NCBI RefSeq assembly: GCF_901709675.1
Contig: NC_051093.1
Coordinates: 5,725,053 to 5,789,052 of the forward strand
Direction of reading: 5' to 3'
Source: Syngnathus acus
Taxonomy: Eukaryota; Chordata; Actinopteri; Syngnathiformes; Syngnathidae
Length of the DNA: 64,000 nt
Part shown: positions 51,840 to 62,398 of the stretch, in pieces
How the letters are laid out: each line of letters opens with the position of its first letter
Position numbering within the stretch: the stretch's first letter is position 1
Position numbers and translations under genes: made by a program
Notes under the pieces: model-generated
What the model saw: the letters and a program-made list of their open reading frames with translations, nothing else
Told to the model about the DNA's origin: nothing
Database searches by the model: none

Positions 51840-53030
51840 GGCCGAAAGAATAAATAGTCGCTTCCGCTCAAGGGGGCCAACAGAGCTTTTGTCAATTTGA
51901 GCCCAATGGGCCCATTTGAAAGTTTTTATTTTAAGAGGCGGCCGTGATAATGCAACAGAAACAAATATGGCGCCTACACTTTATTTGGACAGCAACGTAC
52001 TGTTGCGTGAAGGTGTTCCACCTCCACCCACACCACAATATTTCCGAACAATGGGTGTTAACGACAAGTGAGCCTCTTCTTTTGCTTGGCAGCTACTCTG
52101 TGATATTAATAGCTAGATAAACCAAACACTGGCATGGCATCAGCGTGTTCTAACCACTTTGAACTCTTAATCTTGCCACGTTAACGGGGATCTCAATGTG
52201 CTCTCCTCTTTTGAAATGACCCCCAGGAGACACTGACGACACGGCGGCACGGCCCACCATGGTCCCGGGTTACCAGGCCACATGGAGAGGACACGTGTCA
52301 TTTCATCGGGTAAAATTAACACTTAACTCATCATCACACTCGTTTCCACCCCCCTTATTGGGTCCATAATGTTAATGATCCATAAGTAGTTGCTGGCTTG
52401 TGGGCCATATAGGTCCATCCCTGGCCTGTAATCTAACGGGCCACAATATTAGGTACACCTGAACAGATATTCTTGCATATTCTCGTGATCTAATAGACAT
52501 GATGCTGACAGCTGATCCTAATGTTTTGACTCTGCGTGTAAACAGCAGCAGAGTAGGACTGTCAGTCTTTACATTGCTGCCCTCTACTGGTCAATTGGGG
52601 GTAATGCACTGTGGAACTTTTATTTTCTTAAGCCTCATTTAAGTTGTAGAGGATATAGGTCACATGAATTGTGGAGTTGAAAAGGTTTGGTAATACTTTA
52701 TAATACTCTTAGTAGTCGACTATAGTCTCAATTTAAAACATAATTTTTTGTGGATTTTTCCACTTGTTTCAGAAATTCTGTGCTGTTCAATTAATCAGTC
52801 AGGAGTGTGTCAAAAGTTTATTATTGTCTGTCGTTACAATGACAACAGTAATGGCCCTCCTTAATATAGTATTAAATCTTCATATGGTGTCTGATGAGCT
52901 GACGTCATTTACACACCTTCCTTCCCATCATCATCATCGTCGTCAATCAGGCCTCTTGTTATCGCATCCGCCGTCATTATCACCATTGTCAAAAGACGGC
53001 TGTGACATCACTGGTAGTCGAGGCTGTTAA
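51840..53030 (+). other. Possible exons of an unrecognised transcript
   Basis: Downstream of the promoter-like block at 51.3 kb, three stretches have exon-like borders. The first is 51840-52067 (acceptor TTTTTAG, donor AA/GTGAGC). The second is 52227-52309 (acceptor CCCCCAG, donor CGG/GTAAAA), which holds an ATG at 52259 in an ideal Kozak context (CCCACCATGG). The third is 52773 onward (acceptor TTGTTTCAG). Joining the last two gives an open frame of 102 codons ending at 53030. It starts MVPGYQATWRGHVSFHR and includes a hydrophobic stretch SLLLSVVTMTTVMALLNIVL. No family was recognised; it may be a small membrane protein gene, a non-coding RNA or chance. Confidence 0.25.
52437..52545. repeat. 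ATTAGGTACACCT-type interspersed repeat
   Basis: Reads GGGCCACAATATTAGGTACA then CCTGAACAG, and ends GATCCTAATGTTTTGACTCT. The opening phrase and the inverted CTAAT...TTTTG end match a common vertebrate/fish DNA repeat. It overlaps a putative intron of the unrecognised transcript. Confidence 0.45.
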
Positions 53031-53164
53031 TTGGCTGTCTGGTGTGTGTATGCGTTAAACCTCCCGATTCCACAGAATTTATTTGATTTTTACTGTCAGT
53101 AGAAGTAGTGCTGTAATCTTTTTTTAAAAAATATTTTTGTTATATGTCAAAGAGAGGTGTCAAA

Positions 53165-53310
53165 ATGAATCAATTAATCAGCAACAAAGCAAATTAATCG
53201 TCTTGCATTGTAATAATCGAGTGATCATTTAGAGATTTTTTTTTAATGCAACTGAAATGGTGTTAGATTATTCTATTAATCAATGGAATAATCGATAGAA
53301 TAATCAATTA
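53165..53310. repeat. TCGATTAAT-type repeat copy
   Basis: Contains AATCAATTAATCAGCAAC, CAAATTAATCGTC, GTAATAATCGAGTG and GGAATAATCGATAGAATAAT. Same dispersed family as 21965-22045, here in the opposite or a rearranged order. Confidence 0.45.
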
Positions 53311-54674
53311 AAATATTCTATCTTTGTCACATACATTGTGTACGTGTAGTTTTTATGTGCACGAGTCAAATTAAAGCACAGTATTTCGAGTTCCGTTTAT
53401 TTCCTACGGAAAACGTTTTCGATTAGCGACAGTTACCTTTCTATAAAACAGACTTTTTTGTGTGAACTGACAAAACTATTTCCTCTAAACATGGCAAAAA
53501 GCCTCCTGCAGCTCTGTTAAAAATAAAGAAGTAAAACTTTTGCCCTCCAACACTTTTCTTACCGTTGTCACAAGAACTCCACATTTGCAGGTAATGTGAC
53601 GGGCAGGACACAATGTGATATGAGCAGCTTTTTTAATTTTTTTTTATAGTTTATGTGCAGTGACAGTCGGCCGTCGTCTCCTTGACATGAACACCGGCAC
53701 TAATAGGATGGTTTGTGGGGGTGTGTGTGGTGGTGGTGGGGAGAGGGGGGGAGCGGTTGTGGCATATCGAGAAGTCAACGTGGGTGCTGATGCTGAGGAG
53801 GAGATGGAACTATAATGAGGCTGTGTGCCTGGAGGCTCTGTGGCTCCCGAGAAAGTCTTGCTACCTGTATTGGAGAGAAGGATCCACTTTGGAGAGTGTC
53901 GGGGGGCGGTGTTATCTTCTTGTCACAAAGCCCAATTCTGCAAAAGACAGGACATCATGTAAAACGCAGACAGCAATGATTTGCCTTCACTCCCCGGCGC
54001 AGGCCAAGACAGGAAGTTCTTAATCCACCCCCACCCCCCCTCCCTGCTTGCACACCACCGATTGATACTCACATGTTTACAAACATTATAGGGTCTATTT
54101 TTATCTTCCAAGATGGTGGGTTGTAATTGTAGCCCATCTGTTGGGGTGCAGAGGTGTACACAGGCGACCAAAAAAAAAGAAAAAAAACACACACATACAA
54201 AAGCCAGCGTCTGCAACGTGCATATGCATCGCACACGCGCCCACACGACACTTGCCCACACACCCAACACGACCGAGACCCCGATTGAGTCACTTGGATT
54301 TTTAATTTGGGTTTGACATAAATTCTATGCTCCAAACTCATTGGGTCACTTCAACGAGAAATCAGAGCTCATTAGTGTTGCTTCCACTTGGACTTTATTT
54401 TTAACTTTAGCCACCACCAACTGTTGGCTGCTTGGTGTGTCGCTATAGCGACCGGTGGAAGGAACATCCCCTGAGAATTTTGTACAAGAAATGCAGCCTA
54501 ATTAAGACTGAAACTTCATTTGTGTGTGTTGCTCTTTTTTATATGTCATTTAAAGGGTCGTATATGCTGAAATTTAACAGATGGCTGTGTTTAGGTGACC
54601 TTTGACCTGCTTTTTTTGGTTAATTCTGGTAAATTACAAAAAATATTGTAATGTTGTCTTCCCATGTTATCTAC

Positions 54675-54676
<2 letters not shown>

Positions 54677-54740
<64 letters not shown>
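54677..54740. repeat. (TG)n microsatellite
   Basis: Thirty-two uninterrupted TG dinucleotides. The CV/VC-repeat open frames that overlap it are artefacts. Confidence 0.97.
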
Positions 54741-54743
<3 letters not shown>

Positions 54744-56269
54744 TCCAAATTTGCTACCAATACTTGTACAATGGACAGCTCAAGCTCTACTTTGGCAGAC
54801 AACACTAATTAGCACTGTTTACATCCCTGCACTGATGCTAAACACATACCCCCCTTTGCCCCCCTAACCCTAACCCCCCGCCACCTCATTGAGGAAGAGG
54901 GCTGCACTGCCCCCCCCATAACATTTCCGGCCCTGCAATTCAAACACTGTAATCTGCACGGCTGTGTGTAGCGTGTGGGTGTATAGATGGATGTTGTTCA
55001 TGTTAGCAACACGTGTCCGCCATGTTTTTTGCCCAAATTAGCCTCAAGGCTACGTAGCAGTTAGCATGCTTACGAATGACTGGAACTATCATTGTCACAG
55101 GAGAAAAAAAAAATTCTACATTTATAAATTAACCAAGCTTTATTTATAAAAACACTTTTGTGGATAAAATAAAAGTAAAAAATAAGTAAAGAAAATTAAT
55201 AAATGTTACTTAAGCAAGACATTAAATAGCTGCGCTTCGAGTCCTTTGCAGCCCTGAGGTACTCCGGCAGGTCGTAAAACTGGAATGGTGGCCCGCCGTG
55301 TTGGAGTGCATGTTCGTGTGTGTTTGTGTGACATCTAACTTCACCCAAGGGGAAGAACAAACAAGCAAAGCATATTTAATTGGCAGCGCCGTAATTCCTG
55401 TTCTATTCTCCCGTGCCGCCCACGCAGCACACATTGAGTCCTTTTGCAATAACACGCACTTCTTCTTTTTATAGAACACACACGTGACCAAACTTGGGCC
55501 GTTAAAGTGAAGGGATGGTCGTCATATACGGGGAAAGGTTGCGGAAGCCCGAGGCGGTTTGTGAGATTATTTGTGATGGTCGACCAGTGACGGCCACACT
55601 CTGATTGACGTCTTGAGTGAACGGTAGTCTGCTGAGTTGAACGTTGGCACGTCGCTGTAATATTTCATGGCAGTCACATGTACTCGCTAATGTTCTTCAT
55701 GGTGGCTAAAAGTTTAGCGCATAGCATTAATCATGACTTATTTATATGTAGCGAAGGGGGGTGGCCATTAGTGGAATGTGCTGCATGTCAAAACAAATAG
55801 TAAGTTAGCATGCAGCGACCAACCCCCACCCCCCCCCACCTGCACGTGGCCGTTACGCATTACCTTGTTACCTTGGCAACAGCAGCTCGGCAGTATGGAA
55901 GGAAAGATGACTTCTTCTAGGGGTAATGGTGGTGGTGATGATGATGATGATGATGTGTGGTCCACATTTAGTCATTTCTCATCCTCACAAATACAAAAAG
56001 AAAACAATGCACTGCTTCAGGTGGTTCAAATTGGTTAACGGTGCTACGTGGTGAATTGTGGTGCTGGGGGGGGCACTAGCACCCTCTCCAGCCAATTAAC
56101 ACGTCTCTGTTCATATCCTCACTTTATTAATACCTAACAGTCAGTGGACTCCAATTATATTGCATTCAGATGTCTGTGCGGGGGGAAGGGAGGGGGGGGT
56201 GCGTTTTCAAGCTCAGATGTGGTCTGATCTTATCAATGGTTAGACACGCGTCATCTTGAGAAGATCCAC

Positions 56270-56510
56270 ACGAAGTGGTTGAAGACAATCGAAGTTGATG
56301 AAGATAATCTAAGGTGGCTGGATGGTGGTCTTAAGTCATTGATGCTGGTCTGCACAAAGTCTTAAGGTGGTCTAAAGTTGATTAAGATGGTCTAAGGATG
56401 GTACAGGATGAAAGTTGTTCTGTGTGATCTAAGGTAGGTTTGTGGTGGGTTCGTAAGGTGGTCATGGTATGATGTCGTTTAAGGTGGCCCGAGGTGGTCA
56501 TCTAAAACCC
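56270..56510 (+). repeat. Degenerate minisatellite built on TAAGGTGGTC
   Basis: At least eight related words in 240 bases, e.g. CTAAGGTGGCTGG, GATGGTGGTCTTAAG, TTAAGGTGGTCTAAAG, AAGATGGTCTAAGG, GTAAGGTGGTCATGG and TTTAAGGTGGCCC. Spacing is irregular and the units have drifted, suggesting an old tandem array. Confidence 0.6.
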
Positions 56511-58578
56511 GGAGAGAAATCATCGTCCATCTTTATATTTTGCCCTGAAGCGTGATGCTAAATAGAGTTGGGTGCTTTTTTGATTTTCTCAATAGGATCA
56601 TGGAAGTAGGGCTGATCCAACTCAGTTGACGGTGGCCTCGGGCATGGTCCAAATTGCAGAGGAGAGTGAGCCGCGTTCTTCTTGGTCAGTTTGGGGAGAA
56701 TATTGACACCCCCCCTTCCTGCCAAGCTGACACTGACAGTACAAGAACAAGAAGGAACAGGACTGAATGTCCTTTCCTTCCCTGTCAAGGTGTCTACGTG
56801 CTACCATAGCTCAGGTGTGGATTTGAATTCCCTGAATTGTTCAACTCGGCATGACAGACTCTTTTGTGCTGCTTCCTATTGAAAGAATACGATGCATGAG
56901 CATAAATGGCAATATCTCCATATTGTTGCTTTGAACAAGCGATTAAGATTGAACTGGATTCATGGAACCCGTGTGTGTGTGTTTGTGTGTGTGTCATGGG
57001 ATAACCCCTGTCAGGCTTTGGCGACGTCTGAATGCAAAGTAATTGAGATGAAAAGAAAAGGCCTCACCTGCAGATAGCGTTCGAGCGGCGAGCATTGTCC
57101 CCCCCCCCTACTCCTTTCAATGCGACACATCCCATTAGCAGGCGGCTGAATGGGCCCGAGAAAGGCCACTCGGTCCTGGAGGGAACCGTGCGCACGCCCG
57201 GAACAAATCTTTTGTCGATCCCGCCCCGCCTGTCAAAAAATACAGGAGGGAATTAAAAAGAGTTTTTTTTTTAGGGAAAAAAAAAAAAGGGTCCTTTTTG
57301 GTCTCGCCAGCTCGGCTTGAACGCTGTTCTTCTTGACATCACTTCAGAGCCGCTGCGATGTTCATTATTATACCTCCGCTATAGGTCAGCGGTGAACCTT
57401 TTTTTGACAAGCAAACATACTCGCCGGCACGAGGAAAAAAAAAAAAAAAAAAATCCACGTCCTTTTCTCGCTGTCATCATAATTAATACCAACACGGCAA
57501 CCTTCGTGTCCCGCTCGCATGGGAACACACAAAAGTGTTTTTGCACGTAATTAATTCACTTAAAATGGCCTATCTGTGTTCTAATGTGTTTTATGCATTT
57601 GTGAGGTCCATCTTGTGCTATACGACTTTTTGGGGGGGAGGGGGGGGGGGGTGCGTGACTAGCCGATAGATTATTGCCACGTAACGGTACCCACAAAACA
57701 AGTTGATCATCATGTTGGCTGTTGTTCTCAGCCGCCGACATCTAATTATCGGCAGCATTTTGATTTATTCATGCAGTTTCTCGGGGATAGCGGTGCTTGG
57801 GAGCGTTTGCCGCTCTGTTGCACATTCGCGCACGCCGCACGGGCGTGTTGGCCGGGCTCCTCTAGCGTGTGTTGAAATAATCATGAGGGCAGCGCCCAGC
57901 AGGCTTCGGTGGCCGACGCAGATGTCTATAAGTCGCCTTAATGTTAAGCTAGGCTCCAATGTCAATTCAAACTATGGTTATTGACGCTCTAAAGGAGCGT
58001 CAAGTGGCTTGAGTGTCGCGCACATTTTTGAGTGGGATCAGGCTAAGTGCTGGAAGTGATGAGCCCTTCCCTTTTGTTTTTAAATGAAGCTTTCTAAAGT
58101 GTTATATATACTAGTTTGAGTCAGAATATTTTCTTTTGCTGACACAGACAGGTCAAATGTAGCATCACACTTAAGCATTTTTGGGAAATATATTTTTCTC
58201 AAGCCACATGTTTCCATGGCAATGTGATTATTGTAAAAAAAATTCTGGCCAAATGTTTTAATGCAAACAGTCCAGTTTTTGTGTACTTTTCATGACAGAG
58301 TCAGGCTTTGTTGCAAAACCAAGTTTTTAATGAAGTATTTCCATATTCATACATTCATCCATCAGACAGAGTTCGTGTGCAGTGATATATATTTTTTTTA
58401 ATCTTTGCAATCTCCTTTGGTACAAAAAAGACTTCATGCAGCATATCGTTTCCAAAGTGCAAACCAGACCCCGAATGAGAGCATGCCAAACATATAAGGA
58501 CCAGCAGGATCACTCCATAAAACTTTCAAAAGCGAGAGCGTGTGCTTGAAAACGTGCAACAATTGGCCCATGTTTCCT

Positions 58579-58584
58579 TTTATT
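58579..58584 (-). terminator. Candidate RPRML poly(A) signal
   Basis: Minus-strand AATAAA about 410 bases downstream of the RPRML stop codon at 58991. Confidence 0.35.
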
Positions 58585-58990
58585 TGCGCAAATACGTGGT
58601 ACTGCTGAGTTGGTTGATGTTGTTCTTACGCACACACACGAGACAAGATTGCAACAACAAATCACAACCATGCCTTTTTCGTTTTAAAACAGGAATTAAA
58701 TTACAATCACCCCGAAATACAAAGGCGACACGAAGGTGAGGTAACAGCTTGTAAACATTTTAGTCACTTTTAGTTCAAGTTGGCAACTTTTAAACGATCG
58801 CCGCGTATTCGGTTGGCTGCTTTTACGCACAAACTTTACGCACAAAGGTTGCTGCTTTGGAGTCACTTGGAAGGAGACGTGACCGTGTTGCATATCTAAT
58901 CCTCACTTGAATGACTTGTAGGGGAAAGGCAGGGGGACGCAAACGTCTAATAAGTTCATGCAGAAGAGTCCTTGGTTCCCTCGCCCCCCT

Positions 58991-59407
<417 letters not shown>

Positions 59408-60308
59408 CTAAAAAGAAGAAGAAAAAGCCAATGTGGAGTTAGGTGCGTAATGCTCACAACTGGAGTGAACTAAAATCAAAATAAAGTTCTGGATTGATGT
59501 CTGCCTCCCGGTGGCTTCTTTTCGTGGGTCCTCTTAAGAGTGTGCAAGGTGTAATAAGAGACTGTGCGTATGCGTGGAGCCCCCCCTTTACCCCACCACA
59601 CCACCCCCTCTCTCCATTGCGCCTTTTGTGACAAGGCTTTGGTGCGTAGCGAGTCATGATGAGCTCCCCACCAACTTGCAGCCGTTGCCACCCTTTTAAA
59701 AACATTTGATGATTACCTGTATTTATTTTAATTCTACTGCCAGACGAGACAAAACTTTTTGTCCACATATGTAAATCGGGTAGAATTTCCCCTACAGCTC
59801 TTCATAGGCTCCACTGAGGTGGATGGTCCTAATAAAGGAGCTTCTGAGTTTAAACACCGGTTGCCGTGGAGACGTCCGCCGCCACTTGGGAGCTGTCAGT
59901 TCCCGCGAGTTATGACTCCGAAATGAAGAGATGAATTAATAAAATGCGATTGAGCCGTGGCAAATATTTATTGCAGTTATTGGCAGGGCTTTTTAACCCT
60001 CACTACACTTCTGCCAAGCTGCGGCTCCATATAAATCCACTTTTATTAAAATGAAAAAAAAAATCAAGCATGAACTTCTTTTGAGCGCGTTTATACTTCA
60101 TTTTTAAGTCTCGTGGCAGCTGGCTGACCTTTTAGGTTAATTTTGAAGAAAAAAACAAAAAACACTTAAGGTGATGGTAGGGGCTGTCATGGTAATCAGC
60201 AAAAGGCCACCGCCCTCAATTTGGGAATCTCCTGATGAGGAATCGGCTCGGATGCGGCACACAAACACCTCTCATGTTTTGCTTTGCTCTGCTTTTACGT
60301 GAATGAGA

Positions 60309-60444
60309 TCTCATTAGTCGGCGGACTCACTTGCAGCTAATTAATTTTCCGTATGCAAATCAACAAAGTGTAATTGTGTCTATTAATAAATCAAAGTGTG
60401 TTTATGTAAAGTAGCCCAATGTCCTTCAGATAAATCCTCTTTTA
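60309..60444. promoter_or_regulatory. Enhancer-like block, copy A of a local duplication
   Basis: Reads CTCATTAGTCGGCGGACTC, TTGCAGCTAATTAATTTTCC, the octamer ATGCAAAT (60353-60360), GTGTGTTTATGTAAAG and ATAAATCCTCTTTT. The same ordered words appear, with changes, in 60551-60660. Homeodomain (TAATTA) and POU sites dominate. Confidence 0.45.
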
Positions 60445-60550
60445 AGCGAGATAGAGGGCAATTCAGCCACGGAAAGACCACACTTGGTTTTTTTTTTGTA
60501 CTGATATTACATTCGTGGCACAAAGTTGTTTTTACTCTCCAATGAAATAA

Positions 60551-60660
60551 CCTCATTATCTGGCGGATTAACCTGCAGCTAATTAATCTGCCGCATGTTA
60601 ATCAACTCGTGTCAGTGTGTTTATGGAAAGCAGCGTGTACTTCATGTTAATCCTCCCTTT
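60551..60660. promoter_or_regulatory. Enhancer-like block, copy B of a local duplication
   Basis: Reads CCTCATTATCTGGCGGATTA, CTGCAGCTAATTAATCTGCC, GCATGTTAATCAAC, GTGTGTTTATGGAAAGCAG and GTTAATCCTCCCTTT, in the order seen in copy A, about 240 bases away. Relative to A it lacks about 22 bases in the middle, and the octamer has become GCATGTTAAT. Confidence 0.45.
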
Positions 60661-61873
60661 GAGCTTCAAATAAAGCCACGCATTATTCATTAAATCCCTT
60701 TTCATGAATATGATCCAGACCATTGAAGCACTCTTGGACCTGTTGCTCAAACTTTCCACAATGAGTCCAAACTTCATAAAGATATATCGTGGATGCATCC
60801 GGGCGCGGATGTAAGACTTGTTTCCAAGCAACAGCGGACCTGGGAGCTCACTGACAGATGGTTGGTGAAGTTATTTTGAGACTGAGTGGAGGGGGTGGTG
60901 TTGTGGGGAGGGGGACTTGGGAGGCTAGCTAAGGTCCTTGGGCCGACCAGAGGGAGGATGCAGGGGGGGGGGGGGGTGTTTGCACTTAGCAGAAGGGACT
61001 TGGCAACCTAGCAACATAAATTAAGCAGAAATGTCCTTGCAATGTCACTTTGGGTGCTACAGGTGGTCTGCGGGGATGAGAGTTTGCTAAAATGGCCGCC
61101 AAGTCATTCGAAAGATAATGTCAGAGACGGGGTGAGGGGGTCAACACGTGCTTTTTTTTTATTTTTATTTTTTTTTATTAGTCACCACCCCACCATCTTG
61201 TCCACATTTCATCAATGTCACCTCATTTTGACCCACCCCCTTCACTCCTGGTTAAAGCTTTGCTGTTATGGCAGCGATTGCGAGCGAGACGCTTAAAGGC
61301 CTCAGTAGAGATATATAACGTACAGGGCGAGACCCCGTAGCCCACCCCCGCTCTCATCATATCCCCTCCACTTGTCTTGTTCAGTCTTAATTGGCTGCCA
61401 TATGACCCAGTCGAGTTCCTTCATTCAGTTTCGGAAAGGCCACTCATCTGTGGGCGAGACGCCCAACAAAAGGGTGCTGATACATCCGGGCCCATCAATA
61501 CACACACGCACACACTGAGTGAGCACAACTATTATTGTTCGACTTATTTCTCTATTTCTGTCACCCCGTCTTTTTTATAGGCGGCGGTAACTTAGCAACC
61601 GTCCGGAAAGCATGAGAGGGGGGGTGGGCGGCATGAATGATTCAATATATGGACAGATAAGAATGTTTAAAATGCCAACCAGAAAATGTATTGGGTCAGT
61701 TTTGTTTCTAAAATTAAAGCTAATGAATGTGAGGCAATCTTGAAGTATTTGTTTGTATTGCAAGACACTGCTTTTTTAATTGACAGATTCCTATACTGCC
61801 TCATATTCGGTTTCGCCACTAGAGGTAGCTGTTCTACAACTTCCAAATGCTGAGCAGATAAAACAACATTCAA

Positions 61874-61935
61874 CATTTATTTATTTATACATTCATTCAT
61901 TCTTTTATTTATGTATTTATTTATTTATTTATTCT
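61874..61935. repeat. (ATTT)n / (ATTC)n microsatellite
   Basis: Imperfect tetranucleotide run of TTTA and TTCA units, upstream of ITGB3. Confidence 0.85.
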
Positions 61936-62398
61936 GTGGATGAACTAAAAAGCAGTTGGGGAAATTCAGGTTTTATTTTTTAAATCGAGGTGAACATAAT
62001 TATAAATAGAGAGCACTGTGCGCGCAAACATCATCATTTAGGATTGTCTCATTACATAAGCTTAATGCAGCACACTGCAAATGGTCCGAAAAAACATCCC
62101 AAGTGTGTGTCCTTATATGGTATTGTTTACTCAACGCAGCCCCTCGATGGTATTTACTACCCTTTGAGTGATTCACTGGCCTCTTGTGTCAATGTCTTGT
62201 TATGAATATGAACTAGATTGACTTTAAGGTTTTACATGCTAATAAGGTGAGTGACTCCAAAAGAGGGTGTAGACTTATGAGTGATGAGGAGGGAAGGACG
62301 GTGGAAGCGGATGTGTTGTGGAAGGAGAATTTTGGTGTGTGTGCAGTCGTTCAGGAAGAATGAGAAAAGGTTGTCGCAGTGAGTGAAGCGGACTTACC

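Larger units (their letters stand above)
53031..58570. other. Gene-poor interval between the 51-53 kb unit and RPRML
   Basis: No coding gene was recognised. The interval includes a TCGATTAAT-type repeat (53165-53310), a GT-rich tract near 53715, a long (TG)n at 54677-54740, C-rich runs near 54850 and 55826, a (GAT)n tract near 55935, a degenerate GGTGGTCTAAG repeat at 56270-56510 and a poly-A run at 57436. PNMT, PGAP3 and ERBB2, which follow TCAP in human, were not found here. Confidence 0.55.
59410..62398. other. Intergenic region between RPRML and ITGB3 (head-to-head genes)
   Basis: The two genes point away from each other, so this 3 kb should hold both promoters. It contains two related enhancer-like blocks (60309-60444 and 60551-60660), G-rich runs near 60962, T-rich runs near 61152 and an (ATTT)n tract at 61874-61935. 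The ITGB3 5' UTR lies just before 62399. Confidence 0.55.

Noticed and set aside
53715-54023. Plus-strand frame of 102 codons
   Set aside because: It begins in GT-rich low-complexity sequence and shows no splice support or recognisable family.
54602-54867. Open frames with long CVCVCV runs
   Set aside because: They translate the (TG)n tract.
54867-54880. Telomere-like CTAACCCTAACCC, also near 15803
   Set aside because: Only two units in C-rich sequence; too short to call an interstitial telomeric repeat.
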